A stretch of 64,000 bases of DNA from Mycobacterium sp. (lineage in GTDB: Bacteria; Actinomycetota; Actinomycetes; Mycobacteriales; Mycobacteriaceae): NCBI GenBank assembly GCA_016197405.1, contig JACPVR010000004.1:248001-312000 (forward strand), read 5' to 3'. Under the pieces are notes generated by a model that saw nothing but the letters and a program-made list of their open reading frames with translations, made no database searches and had not been told where the DNA came from. Both the position numbers and the translations under genes were made by a program. Below are positions 38,249-48,894 of the stretch, piece by piece. Each line of letters starts with the position of its first letter. The stretch's first letter is position 1.

Positions 38249-39154
38249 ATGGGACTGCTCGACGGTCGTGTGGTCATCGTGACGGGCGCAGGCGGCGGCA
38301 TCGGCCGCGCCCACGCACTGGCATTCGCCGCTGAGGGCGCCCGCGTGGTGGTCAACGATATCGGGGTCGGCCTCGACGGATCGCCTGCTGGTGGTGGCAG
38401 TGCCGCACAGGGTGTCGTCGACGAGATCGTCGCTGCCGGTGGCGAAGCCGTCACCAGTGGTGCCAATGTCGCGGACTGGGCGCAGGCCGAAGGTCTCATC
38501 CAGACCGCTGTCGACGCTTTCGGCACCCTCGACGTCCTGGTGAACAACGCGGGCATCGTGCGGGACCGGATGTTCGCCAACGCCACCGAGGAAGAGTTCG
38601 ACGCCGTCACCGCCGTGCACCTCAAGGGGCACTTCGCCACCATGAAGCACGCCGCCGCGTACTGGCGCGCCAAGTCGAAGGCCGGCGAGACCGTCGACGC
38701 CCGCATCATCAACACCAGTTCCGGCGCGGGCCTGCAAGGCAGTGTCGGGCAGGCCAACTACAGCGCGTCCAAGGCCGGTATCGCGGCCCTGACGCTGGTG
38801 GCTGCCGCCGAGATGGGGCGCTACGGCGTCAGTGTCAACGCCATCGCCCCGTCGGCCCGTACCCGGATGACCGAGACGGTGTTCGCCGACATGATGGCAA
38901 CGCAGGACGATGATTTCGACGCCATGGCACCGGAGAACATCTCTCCGCTGGTGGTGTGGTTGGGAAGTGTCGAGGCTCGCGATGTCACCGGCAAGGTCTT
39001 CGAGGTCGAAGGCGGCAAGATCCGTGTCGCCGAGGGCTGGGCGCATGGCCCGCAGATCGACAAGGGCGCCAAGTGGGATCCCGCCGAGCTGGGACCTGTG
39101 GTCGCCGATCTGCTGGCCAAGGCCCGTCCGGCGGTGCCGGTCTACGGCGCCTAG
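38249..39154 (+). CDS. Short-chain dehydrogenase, Rv3548c-like
   Basis: A 301-residue SDR resembling the dehydrogenase part of multifunctional enzyme type 2. It has VTGAGGGIGRAHALAFA near residue 12, NNAGIVRDRMF near 100, INTSSGAG and YSASKAGI. It is expected to act on a 3-hydroxyacyl-CoA in sterol catabolism. AAAGGAG lies at 38233-38239. Its end overlaps the convergent phosphatase gene by four bases. Confidence 0.85.
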   Translation: MGLLDGRVVIVTGAGGGIGRAHALAFAAEGARVVVNDIGVGLDGSPAGGGSAAQGVVDEIVAAGGEAVTSGANVADWAQAEGLIQTAVDAFGTLDVLVNNAGIVRDRMFANATEEEFDAVTAVHLKGHFATMKHAAAYWRAKSKAGETVDARIINTSSGAGLQGSVGQANYSASKAGIAALTLVAAAEMGRYGVSVNAIAPSARTRMTETVFADMMATQDDDFDAMAPENISPLVVWLGSVEARDVTGKVFEVEGGKIRVAEGWAHGPQIDKGAKWDPAELGPVVADLLAKARPAVPVYGA

Positions 39155-40548
39155 GCCGCATCCTTCTGGGCAGCGCCGTCGGTGCCGCTCTTGGTGACGC
39201 TGTCGCCGGTGGACTTGTCCGCATGGATTTCCGGTGTGTCCGGTGTGTCAGCCTTCGTGCTGTCCGCCGAGACTTCGCTCAGGTCGGACCGCGGCTCGGA
39301 GTCGGTAGCCTCGTCGGACTCGGTATCGGCGACGGTGCTGTCCGGCTCGGCTGAATCCTTTTCGTCGTCAACCATTTTCGGGAGCTTCGTCATCGGCTCA
39401 GCCGTCGTTGCGGGTTCGGCATCGGTCAGCGCCGCCTCGACCCGCTCGGGTTTGAAGACCTGCTCGTCTCCCGCTGCGGGCAGGTCGGCTCGGGCCGCGG
39501 GCCGGGCCGGAATCGTCACAGGGTCAGACTCGTCAGCCCCACCGGTTGCCACTGCAGCCGACACCGGCACCGCACCGGTCCGGTTCGGGATCAGGTCATG
39601 CACGGCGTCGACGACATCGCGGACAACCGCTTTGCCGAAATCGATCGTCGACACCACGAGGTGGGTCAGACCGGTGCCGATCGCCTGTACGGTCCTGCGC
39701 AGGTCGCCGGCGCGGATCGCCTTGCTGAGTTCGTAGAGACTGGTCTGCTGCGGTGTCACCCAGTTCCGGAAGTCGACGAACATCTTGGTGGCAAACGACG
39801 GATCGGCGTCGACCGTGACGCCGCCCCAGTTCACCAGGGTCCACCCGTCATCGGGGCTCCCGGTGATCACCACCGATTCGGTGTTGTCGAGCTGGTGGGT
39901 CAGCAGCAGTGCGATATCGGGATTGTCGACGTTCATCAGGACCCAGAACATGATCGTCGCACCGTGCGCGAACGCCACCGCATTCTGGTCGCCGCTGTCG
40001 TAGATGGTCTCGACGGCGTCGTCGACGCGTTCGTCGAAGGCGTTGCCGTCGGCATCGGTGGAACCCGGCAGTGGTGCGAACCGTGCGCCCAGCACCCAGA
40101 GGAACGGCGACACGACATATCCGATCCGGCCGATGCCTTGATCCTCCGACGAGCCCTCGAAGATGCCGGCGTCGATCTCGTGCAGTCCGGCCAGGATGTG
40201 CAGCTGCTCGGGCGTTCCCGCGGCGATCAGCGGTGCGGCGGTCTGCTGGGTCCGGACCATGTCGGAGGCGTAGAAACCGTCGAAATCCTTGGCGATGAGG
40301 TCGCTGACGATGGCGGCGGCCTGCGCCTGACCGGCGGCACTGAGGTCCGGCCCGGGTACCGAGGTGTCGATGATCCCGTCGGCGTTGGCCTGCGATTCCG
40401 CGTGCCGGACGAAGGTCAGTGTCATCGCGCCGGCGGCGCCGATCGCCGTTACGGCGAACACGAGGGCCGTCAGTACAACGGCCACTGCGACCATCGAGAC
40501 CCGGCGGGCCGTGCGCCGGAGGGTGACCGCGCCGAGAAGTCTGTGCAT
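39151..40548 (-). CDS. Exported or anchored histidine phosphatase-family protein with acidic tail
   Basis: A 465-residue protein. An N-terminal membrane segment (about 17-40) follows a basic RRTARR. A phosphoglycerate-mutase-like domain follows, starting TFVRHAESQANADG (RHG-type box with Ala for Gly) with a later His in AFAHGATIMF. The last 90 or so residues are an Asp/Glu/Ser/Thr-rich low-complexity tail. The Arg-anchored, probably extracytoplasmic position and phosphatase fold are clear, but the substrate is not. ATG 40548 is chosen because residues before it overlap ddn. It is 46 bases downstream of ddn on the same strand and may be the end of the fadA5 operon. Confidence 0.72.
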   Translation of the reverse strand: MHRLLGAVTLRRTARRVSMVAVAVVLTALVFAVTAIGAAGAMTLTFVRHAESQANADGIIDTSVPGPDLSAAGQAQAAAIVSDLIAKDFDGFYASDMVRTQQTAAPLIAAGTPEQLHILAGLHEIDAGIFEGSSEDQGIGRIGYVVSPFLWVLGARFAPLPGSTDADGNAFDERVDDAVETIYDSGDQNAVAFAHGATIMFWVLMNVDNPDIALLLTHQLDNTESVVITGSPDDGWTLVNWGGVTVDADPSFATKMFVDFRNWVTPQQTSLYELSKAIRAGDLRRTVQAIGTGLTHLVVSTIDFGKAVVRDVVDAVHDLIPNRTGAVPVSAAVATGGADESDPVTIPARPAARADLPAAGDEQVFKPERVEAALTDAEPATTAEPMTKLPKMVDDEKDSAEPDSTVADTESDEATDSEPRSDLSEVSADSTKADTPDTPEIHADKSTGDSVTKSGTDGAAQKDAA

Positions 40549-40594
40549 CAGATGCCCCGTCTGCTGTGCCTGCGGGGCAAACGATAACCGAGCT

Positions 40595-41080
<486 letters not shown>

Positions 41081-41467
41081 CTATCGTGTGAGAAACGGGC
41101 GAATGCTGGCCCGGATGTGGTGGATGCGGCCGTCGGTGGCCGGGATCAGGAAAGTCTCGTCGATCCGAGCCCCGACGCGCCGGCCGGCCAGCGACGGTTT
41201 GGTCGTCAACTCGAAACGTGCCCGCACCTCGTCACCGGAGACGGTGAATTCCGGTGTGCTCGCCGAGGCGATGACGCGGTACTGCAGGCCACCGTTGAGG
41301 CTGCGGCGCAGGTGATTTCCGGAGAATCCGGTCTTGAGACCGACCTCGACGCGGGTGCAGTCCGGAGCGAACGCCACCGCATCGGCCTGGTGGCTGACGA
41401 GAGCGTCGATGTAGCCCTGCGCGACGGCGATGCGCTCGGCTTCGGTGAACACCGCGGGCGCGGCCAT
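41081..41467 (-). CDS. Small NTF2-like (DUF8021-type) protein
   Basis: A 128-residue cytoplasmic protein with an N-terminal helix EAERIAVAQGYIDALVSHQADAV followed by beta strands, the usual shape of NTF2-like folds. It has no catalytic signature I recognise. Its ATG (41467) sits directly at the edge of the 61-bp tandem repeats, one base after the stop of the last mini-ORF. It lies between ddn and fadA5, so it is probably co-expressed with cholesterol catabolism. Confidence 0.6.
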   Translation of the reverse strand: MAAPAVFTEAERIAVAQGYIDALVSHQADAVAFAPDCTRVEVGLKTGFSGNHLRRSLNGGLQYRVIASASTPEFTVSGDEVRARFELTTKPSLAGRRVGARIDETFLIPATDGRIHHIRASIRPFLTR

Positions 41468-41468
41468 G

Positions 41469-41528
41469 TCAGATCCGTTCGATGATGGTGGCAGTTGACT
41501 TCGCCACGCTGGGAGCGGGCAGGCCCAT
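41469..41528 (-). CDS. 19-codon mini-ORF, second repeat copy
   Basis: ATG 41528 to TGA 41469 encodes [19 protein letters not shown], of which the last eight residues equal the FadA5 C-terminus. One base (C) separates its stop from the next ATG (41467). Coding status is uncertain; it may be only a by-product of the duplication. Confidence 0.35.
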   Translation of the reverse strand: MGLPAPSVAKSTATIIERI

Positions 41529-41529
41529 G

Positions 41530-41589
41530 TCAGATCCGTTCGATGATGGTGGCAGTTGACTTCGCCACGCTGGGAGCGGGCAGGCCCAT
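41530..41589 (-). CDS. 19-codon mini-ORF, first repeat copy
   Basis: ATG 41589 to TGA 41530 encodes the same 19 residues as the next copy. Its ATG begins one base after the fadA5 TGA (TGACATG), so ribosomes finishing fadA5 could restart here. No evidence of a peptide function. Confidence 0.35.
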   Translation of the reverse strand: MGLPAPSVAKSTATIIERI

Positions 41590-41590
41590 G

Positions 41591-42763
<1,173 letters not shown>

Positions 42764-42764
42764 C

Positions 42765-42778
42765 TAGAACACGTTATA
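42765..42778. promoter_or_regulatory. KstR operator of fadA5
   Basis: TAGAACACGTTATA fits TnnAACnnGTTnnA. On the minus strand it contains TATAAC, a credible -10 element, so repressor binding would directly block the fadA5 promoter. Confidence 0.85.
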
Positions 42779-42843
42779 TTGGTCTGACAAGCTGCGATTC
42801 TCCTGCGCCTTTGATCTGCGGCGGAGCCGTGTTTTACTGGCAC

Positions 42844-42857
42844 TAGAACACGTTGCA
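42844..42857. promoter_or_regulatory. KstR operator of cyp125 operon
   Basis: TAGAACACGTTGCA fits the consensus. It lies 17 bases upstream of the cyp125 GTG; the GAGGAG ribosome site (42861-42866) follows it directly. Confidence 0.85.
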
Positions 42858-42874
42858 ATTGAGGAGACCACGCG

Positions 42875-44134
42875 GTGTTTCTCCAGAAAGGCGACCCGCA
42901 TATGATTCCGGCCGACTTCGACTTCCTTGACGCGAACCTCAACCTCGAGCGGCTGCCCGTGGCCGAGCTCGCCGAGCTCCGTAAGTCCGAGCCCGTGCAC
43001 TGGGTTGACGTCCCCGGTGGCACCGGTGGCTTCGGCGACAAAGGCTACTGGCTCGTCACCAAGCACGCCGATGTCAAAGAGGTGTCCAAGCGCAGTGACA
43101 TCTTCGGCAGCTCGCCGGACGGTGCCATCCCGACCTGGCCGCAGGGGATGACGCGCGACGCCATCGATCTGCAGAAGGCCGTCCTGCTCAATATGGACGC
43201 GCCGCAGCACACGCGTCTGCGCAAGATCATCTCCCGCGGTTTCACCCCGCGCGCTGTCGGGCGGCTGGAGGCCGAGCTCGCCGAGCGCGCCCAGAACATC
43301 GCCAAGACGGCGGCGTCGGAAGGCTCCGGCGACTTCGTCGAGCAGGTGTCCTGCGAGCTGCCGCTGCAGGCCATCGCCGGACTGCTGGGTGTTCCGCAGG
43401 AGGATCGCGACAAGCTGTTCCGGTGGTCCAACGAGATGACCGCCGGTGAGGATCCCGAGTACGCCGACGTCGATCCGGCGATGTCGTCGTTCGAGTTGAT
43501 CACCTACGCCATGAAGATGGCCGAGGAGCGCTCGAAGAATCCCACCGACGACATCGTCACCACCCTGATCCAGGCTGATATCGACGGTGAGAAACTCTCC
43601 GACGACGAGTTCGGATTCTTCGTCGTGATGCTCGCGGTGGCAGGCAACGAGACCACCCGCAACTCGATAACGCACGGCATGATCGCGTTCTCCCAGCACC
43701 CCGAGCAGTGGGAGATCTACAAGTCCCAACGGCCCGCGACGGCCGCCGACGAGATCATCCGCTGGGCCACCCCGGTATCGGCGTTCCAGCGCACCGCCCT
43801 CGTCGACACCGAGCTCGCCGGTGTGCAGATCAGGAAGGGGCAGCGGGTCGTCATGTCCTACCGCTCCGCCAACTTCGACGAAGAGGTCTTCGAGGACCCG
43901 CACAACTTCAACATCCTGCGCGATCCGAATCCGCAGGTCGGCTTCGGTGGTACTGGCGCGCACTACTGCATCGGTGCGAACCTGGCCAGGATGACCATCA
44001 ACCTGATCTTCAATGCGGTCGCCGATCACATGCCCGACCTCAAGCCCATCGGCGAGCCCGAGCGGTTGATGTCAGGATGGCTCAACGGCATCAAACACTG
44101 GCAGGTCGATTACACCGGCGCGGCTGCGCGCTAG
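42875..44134 (+). CDS. cyp125: Cytochrome P450 CYP125, steroid C26/C27 monooxygenase
   Basis: A 419-residue P450. The I-helix AVAGNETTRNS is near 252, ExxR is in ADEIIRW, and the heme-Cys loop FGGTGAHYCIGANLAR is near 360. CYP125 oxidises the terminal methyl of the cholesterol side chain to the acid, entering beta-oxidation. GTG 42875 has GAGGAG upstream; an in-frame ATG at residue 10 is less well placed. First gene of the side-chain operon (igr order): cyp125, fadE28, fadE29, chsH2, chsH1, ltp2. Confidence 0.94.
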   Translation: MFLQKGDPHMIPADFDFLDANLNLERLPVAELAELRKSEPVHWVDVPGGTGGFGDKGYWLVTKHADVKEVSKRSDIFGSSPDGAIPTWPQGMTRDAIDLQKAVLLNMDAPQHTRLRKIISRGFTPRAVGRLEAELAERAQNIAKTAASEGSGDFVEQVSCELPLQAIAGLLGVPQEDRDKLFRWSNEMTAGEDPEYADVDPAMSSFELITYAMKMAEERSKNPTDDIVTTLIQADIDGEKLSDDEFGFFVVMLAVAGNETTRNSITHGMIAFSQHPEQWEIYKSQRPATAADEIIRWATPVSAFQRTALVDTELAGVQIRKGQRVVMSYRSANFDEEVFEDPHNFNILRDPNPQVGFGGTGAHYCIGANLARMTINLIFNAVADHMPDLKPIGEPERLMSGWLNGIKHWQVDYTGAAAR

Positions 44135-44173
44135 GACTTTTCGCGTACGCGAACGGATCAAGGAGGATTCTTC

Positions 44174-45181
44174 GTGGACTTCAGTCCGGACGAAGGGCAG
44201 CAGGCTGTCACCGATGTGGTGACGTCGGCACTCGAACGTGACAACAGCTGGGAAGCGCTGGTCAATGGCGGCGTCGTGGCATTCGGCGTCCCGGAGCGGC
44301 TCGGCGGCGATGGTCTCGGGCTGGCCGAGATCACCTCGGCGCTGACCCAGATCGGCAGGTTCGGCAACATCAGTCCCGCGTTCGCGACGCTGGGTCTGGG
44401 TCTGCTTCCGCTGCTGGACTTGGCCTCGGACTCTCAACAGGATCGCTACCTGGCCGGCGTCGCCAAGGGCGCGGTACTGACCGCCGCGCTCAACGAGCCG
44501 GGGCACTCGCTGCCGGAGCGGCCCACCACGCGGCTGGCGGATGGCAAGCTCAACGGCACCAAAGTGGCCGTTGCCTATGCGGAGCAGGCGGAGTGGATCG
44601 TCGTCAGCACCGATAGCGGCGTGGTCGTGGTCTCGCCCAAGGCAGATGGTGTGGGCGTGACGAAGACCCCGACGTCGAATCACTCCGACGAATACGTCGT
44701 CACGTTCGCCGACACTCCGGTCGCAGACGCAGATGTGTTGGGCGGCAGTGATTCTGTGCGCCGGCTGAATCAGCTGGTGGTGGCCGCGGTCGGCGCTTAC
44801 GCTTCCGGCCTGGTGGCGGGAGCGCTGCGGCTCACCGCCGACTACGTCGCCAACCGGCACCAATTCGGCAAGCCGCTGTCGACGTTCCAGACCGTCGCAG
44901 CGCAGCTCGCCGAGATCTACATCGCCTCGCGGACGATCACGCTGGCGTCGACGTCGGTGTCCTGGTTGCTGTCCGAAGGCCGCGACGCCACCGAAGACCT
45001 TGACGTCCTCGGCTACTGGGTGACCTCCCAGGCACCGCCCGTCATGCAGCTGTGTCACCATCTGCACGGCGGCATGGGGATGGACATCACCTATCCGATG
45101 CACCGGTACTACGAGTCGATCAAGGACCTCACCCGGTTATTGGGTGGTAGACAACATCGCCTGGAACTGGTGGGAGCGTAA
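44174..45181 (+). CDS. fadE28: Acyl-CoA dehydrogenase FadE28 (ChsE1)
   Basis: A 335-residue acyl-CoA dehydrogenase half-subunit. It forms an alpha2beta2 enzyme with FadE29 that dehydrogenates the three-carbon side chain CoA ester (3-oxo-4-pregnene-20-carboxyl-CoA). The helix NRHQFGKPLSTFQTVAAQLAE is in the C-terminal domain. GTG 44174 has AGGAGG at 44161-44166. Its TAA overlaps the fadE29 ATG. Confidence 0.92.
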   Translation: MDFSPDEGQQAVTDVVTSALERDNSWEALVNGGVVAFGVPERLGGDGLGLAEITSALTQIGRFGNISPAFATLGLGLLPLLDLASDSQQDRYLAGVAKGAVLTAALNEPGHSLPERPTTRLADGKLNGTKVAVAYAEQAEWIVVSTDSGVVVVSPKADGVGVTKTPTSNHSDEYVVTFADTPVADADVLGGSDSVRRLNQLVVAAVGAYASGLVAGALRLTADYVANRHQFGKPLSTFQTVAAQLAEIYIASRTITLASTSVSWLLSEGRDATEDLDVLGYWVTSQAPPVMQLCHHLHGGMGMDITYPMHRYYESIKDLTRLLGGRQHRLELVGA

Positions 45182-46344
45182 TGTTTATCGAGCTGACGCC
45201 CGAACAGAAGCAGCTGCAAGCCGAACTGCGCGAATACTTTTCAAATCTGATCTCGCCTGAGGAAGCTCAAGCGATGGAGTCCGACCGGCATAACGAGGCC
45301 TATCGGGCGATCATCAAGCGGATGGGTTCCGACGGGAAGCTGGGTGCCGGTTGGCCCAAGGAATACGGCGGCCTGGGCTACGGCCCCATCGAGCAGTCGA
45401 TCTTCGTCAACGAGGCCCAGCGTGCCGACGTACCGCTGCCCGCGGTGACTCTGCAGACCGTCGGCCCCACGTTGCAGCAGTACGGGACCGAGGCTCAGAA
45501 GAAGAAGTTCCTGCCCGCGATCCTGGCCGGCGAGGTGCACTTCGCCATCGGTTACAGCGAACCGGAAGCCGGTACCGACCTGGCCTCGCTGCGGACCACC
45601 GCGGTCAAGCAGGGCGACGAGTACATCGTCAACGGTCAGAAGATGTGGACCACCGGCGGGCACGATGCCGACTACATCTGGCTGGCCTGCCGCACCGACC
45701 CGGATGCGGTGAAACACAAGGGCATTTCGATTCTCATCGTCGACACCAAGGATCCGGGCTACTCCTGGACGCCGGTCATCCTGTCCGACGGTGCCCACCA
45801 CACCAACGCCACGTACTACAACGACGTGCGGGTGCCTGCCGACATGCTGGTCGGTGAAGAGAACGGTGGCTGGCGGCTGATCACCACCCAGCTCAACAAC
45901 GAGCGGGTGATGCTCGGGCCGGCTGGACGGTTCGCGGCGCTCTACGACCGGGTACACGCGTGGGCGTCCAAGCCGGGCAGCAATGGGGACACCCCACTCG
46001 ACCACGACGACGTCAAGCGCTCGCTCGGCGAGCTCAAAGCGATGTGGCGCATCAACGAGCTGCTCAACTGGCAGGTTGCCGCGTCGGGCGAGACGATCGA
46101 TGTCGCGGATGCTGCCGCCACCAAGGTCTTCGGCACCGAGCGCATCCAGTACGCGGGCCGGCTTGCCGAGGAAATCGTTGGTACACACGGTAATCCGGCA
46201 GATCCGGAGACCGCCGAACTGCTCAGCTGGCTCGACAGCCAGACCAAGCGAAACCTGGTCATCACGTTCGGCGGCGGTGTCAACGAGGTGATGCGGGAGA
46301 TGATCGCGGCGTCGGGACTCAAGGTACCGCGGGTTCCGCGATGA
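45181..46344 (+). CDS. fadE29: Acyl-CoA dehydrogenase FadE29 (ChsE2)
   Basis: A 387-residue acyl-CoA dehydrogenase, partner of FadE28. It has AIGYSEPEAGTDLASLRT (about 122-139), NGQKMWTTGGHDADYIW and C-terminal FGGGVNEVMREMIA. Start and end overlap both neighbours (TAATG and ATGA), so fadE28-fadE29-chsH2 are coupled and subunits made in equal amounts. Confidence 0.92.
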   Translation: MFIELTPEQKQLQAELREYFSNLISPEEAQAMESDRHNEAYRAIIKRMGSDGKLGAGWPKEYGGLGYGPIEQSIFVNEAQRADVPLPAVTLQTVGPTLQQYGTEAQKKKFLPAILAGEVHFAIGYSEPEAGTDLASLRTTAVKQGDEYIVNGQKMWTTGGHDADYIWLACRTDPDAVKHKGISILIVDTKDPGYSWTPVILSDGAHHTNATYYNDVRVPADMLVGEENGGWRLITTQLNNERVMLGPAGRFAALYDRVHAWASKPGSNGDTPLDHDDVKRSLGELKAMWRINELLNWQVAASGETIDVADAAATKVFGTERIQYAGRLAEEIVGTHGNPADPETAELLSWLDSQTKRNLVITFGGGVNEVMREMIAASGLKVPRVPR

Positions 46345-47327
46345 GCATCGAGGATATCCAGCAGGCGGCGGAGCGGGTCAAGGCTGAAGGACGCAGCAAG
46401 CCGCGGCTCGGCCGCCATCCGGTCAACCAGCCGATGATCGACCACTGGACCGACGCCATCGGCGACAAGAACCCGATCTACCACGACGAGGCGATGGCCA
46501 AGGCCGCCGGCCATCCCGGTGTGGTCGCACCGCCGGCGATGATCCAGGTGTGGACCATGATGGGTCTGGGCGGGGTACGACCCGATGACGATCCGCTCGG
46601 CAAGATTCTCCAATTGTTCGACGACGCAGGCTATATCGGTGTCGTCGCCACCAACTGTGAGCAGACCTATCATCGCTACATCAGGCCCGGCGAGCAGGTG
46701 AGCGTCGCTGCCGAACTGACCGATGTGGTCGGCCCGAAACGCACCGCACTCGGCGAGGCGTTCTTCATCACGCAGACCATCACCTGGTCGGTCGGCGATG
46801 AGGATGTCGCCGAAATGATGTGGCGCATCATGAAATTCATTCCCTCGCAGAAAGATGAGTCGGGGCAGGCCGACAAGTCGCCGTCGACTGTCCCCGATGA
46901 TCTCGACGCCGATTCCGCGATGCGTCCGGCATCGTCGAAGGACACCAAATTCTTCTGGGACGGTGTCGCGGTGCACGAACTGCGCATCCAGAAGCGCGGC
47001 GACGGCACGCTCGTGCATCCGCCGGTTCCCGCGCTGTGGCAGGAAAAAGAACTGCCGACCGAATATGTGGTGGCCAGTGGCAAGGGCACCGTCTTCAGCT
47101 TCGTGGTGCACCACGCGCCGAAAGTTCCCGGCCGCACTCTGCCGTTCGTCATCGCGCTGGTCGAACTCGAAGAGGGTGTGCGGATGCTCGGGGAATTGCG
47201 CAATGTCGATCCCGCCGGCGTGGAGATCGGGATGCCGGTGCGCGCCATGTATATCGACTTCCCGGCCAATGATGTCGGCCCGGCCTGGAGCAACTACGCA
47301 TGGGAGCCTGCGGGAGGCGCAGCATGA
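46341..47327 (+). CDS. chsH2: Enoyl-CoA hydratase subunit with MaoC-like and DUF35 domains
   Basis: A 328-residue protein. An N-terminal hot-dog MaoC-like domain (about 10-170, with NPIYHDEAMAKAAGHPGVVAPP) is followed by a C-terminal DUF35 zinc-ribbon/OB region (about 190-328). The hydratase part with ChsH1 adds water to the C17 side-chain enoyl-CoA; the DUF35 part binds and supports the Ltp2 retro-aldolase. Overlaps: ATGA with fadE29 and with chsH1. Confidence 0.92.
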   Translation: MSIEDIQQAAERVKAEGRSKPRLGRHPVNQPMIDHWTDAIGDKNPIYHDEAMAKAAGHPGVVAPPAMIQVWTMMGLGGVRPDDDPLGKILQLFDDAGYIGVVATNCEQTYHRYIRPGEQVSVAAELTDVVGPKRTALGEAFFITQTITWSVGDEDVAEMMWRIMKFIPSQKDESGQADKSPSTVPDDLDADSAMRPASSKDTKFFWDGVAVHELRIQKRGDGTLVHPPVPALWQEKELPTEYVVASGKGTVFSFVVHHAPKVPGRTLPFVIALVELEEGVRMLGELRNVDPAGVEIGMPVRAMYIDFPANDVGPAWSNYAWEPAGGAA

Positions 47328-47725
47328 CCGGCGTCATCGAGGTGGGCACCAAACTGCCCGAACTCGTTCTCTACGGTGATCCGACGTTCATCGTCTCGAC
47401 GGCGATCGCCACGCGTGACTACCAGGACGTGCATCATGACCGGGACAAGGCGCAGGCCAAGGGTTCCAAGGACATCTTCGTCAACATCTTGACCGACACC
47501 GGTCTGGTGCAACGCTTCATCACCGACTGGGCCGGGCCCAACGCGTTGATCAAATCGATCGGTCTGCGGCTGGGTGTGCCGTGGTACGCCTATGACACCG
47601 TGACGTTCACAGGTGAGGTCACCGCCGTCGAGGACGGGCTGATCACGGTGAAGGTCGTCGGCAGCAACAGCCTGGGTGACCATGTGATCGCCACGGCCAC
47701 ATTGACAATCGGAGGCAACGCCTGA
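47324..47725 (+). CDS. chsH1: MaoC-like enoyl-CoA hydratase subunit
   Basis: A 133-residue hot-dog fold protein that pairs with the MaoC domain of ChsH2. It carries the hydratase-type DYQDVHHDRDKAQA near 35 (His/Asp catalytic pair). ATG 47324 has GGGAGG at 47312-47317. The frame before it overlaps chsH2 and is ignored. Its TGA overlaps the ltp2 ATG. Confidence 0.9.
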   Translation: MTGVIEVGTKLPELVLYGDPTFIVSTAIATRDYQDVHHDRDKAQAKGSKDIFVNILTDTGLVQRFITDWAGPNALIKSIGLRLGVPWYAYDTVTFTGEVTAVEDGLITVKVVGSNSLGDHVIATATLTIGGNA

Positions 47726-48894
47726 TGGGCGGTGAACTTTCCGGGAAGGCGGCGATCGTCGGTATCGGCGCCACCGACTTCTCGAAGAATTCCGGCCGCA
47801 GCGAATTGCGACTGGCTTCGGAGGCAGTTCTCGACGCACTCGACGACGCGGGCCTGACACCGGCGGACGTGGACGGTATGACGACGTTCACGATGGATTC
47901 CAACACCGAGGTCGCCATCGCCCGCGCCACCGGAATCGGTGAGCTGAAGTTCTTCTCCAAGATCCACCATGGCGGTGGCGCGGCGTGTGCGACCGTCCAG
48001 CAGGCCGCCATCGCGGTCGCGACCGGTGTCGCCGATTGTGTTGTCGCCTATCGTGCGTTCAACGAGCGTTCGGGGATGCGATTCGGCCAGGTGCAGATGC
48101 GACTGGTGGAGAACGCCGACTCGACCGGGGTGGACAACTCGTTCTCCTACCCGCATGGGCTTTCCACACCTGCGGCACAGGTCGCGATGATCGCCAAGCG
48201 CTATATGCATCTCTCGGGTGCCACCAGCAAGGATTTCGGAGCGATTTCGGTCGCCGATCGCAAGCATGCGGCGAAGAATCCGAAGGCCTACTTCTACGAG
48301 AAGCCGATCACCATCGAGGAGCACCAGGCCTCGAGGTGGATCGCCGAACCGTTACGGCTGCTGGACTGCTGTCAGGAGACCGACGGTGGTGTCGCGATCG
48401 TCATCACCTCACCGGAGCGGGCAAAGGACCTCAAGCATCGCCCGGCGATCATCGAGGCCGCCGCGCAGGGGTCGAGCCCCAATCAGTACTCGATGACCAG
48501 CTACTACCGCCCCGAGCTCGACGGGCTGCCCGAGATGGGTCTGGTCGGCAGGCAGATGTGGGCGCAGTCCGGGCTCAAACCGAGCGATATCCAGACCGCC
48601 ATCCTCTATGACCACTTCACTCCCTTCACGCTCATCCAGCTGGAGGAGTTGGGTTTCTGTGGTTGGGGCGAGGCCAAGGACTTCATCGCCGATGGCGCCA
48701 TCGAGATCGGTGGCAGGCTGCCGATCAACACCCACGGTGGTCAGCTCGGCGAGGCCTACATCCACGGGATGAACGGTATCGCCGAGGGTGTGCGCCAGCT
48801 GCGCGGCACTTCGGTCAACCAGGTGCCCGATGTCGAGCATGTGCTCGTCACGGCGGGAACCGGCGTCCCCACGTCAGGTCTCATCCTGGGCTGA
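47725..48894 (+). CDS. ltp2: Thiolase-like retro-aldolase of the steroid side chain
   Basis: A 389-residue thiolase-fold lipid transfer protein homologue. It lacks the canonical thiolase CxS nucleophile context and has KFFSKIHHGGGAACATVQQAA near 75 and NTHGGQLGEAYIHGMNG near 335. With the DUF35 domain of ChsH2, Ltp2 cleaves the C17 side chain to androstenedione and propionyl-CoA. It is last in the operon; its 3' end overlaps the convergent GAF-ANTAR gene by 14 bases. Confidence 0.93.
   Translation: MGGELSGKAAIVGIGATDFSKNSGRSELRLASEAVLDALDDAGLTPADVDGMTTFTMDSNTEVAIARATGIGELKFFSKIHHGGGAACATVQQAAIAVATGVADCVVAYRAFNERSGMRFGQVQMRLVENADSTGVDNSFSYPHGLSTPAAQVAMIAKRYMHLSGATSKDFGAISVADRKHAAKNPKAYFYEKPITIEEHQASRWIAEPLRLLDCCQETDGGVAIVITSPERAKDLKHRPAIIEAAAQGSSPNQYSMTSYYRPELDGLPEMGLVGRQMWAQSGLKPSDIQTAILYDHFTPFTLIQLEELGFCGWGEAKDFIADGAIEIGGRLPINTHGGQLGEAYIHGMNGIAEGVRQLRGTSVNQVPDVEHVLVTAGTGVPTSGLILG

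Noticed and set aside
42764..44029. 421-residue minus-strand frame opposite cyp125
   Set aside because: Mirror of the P450 coding region; no motifs and it crosses both KstR boxes.
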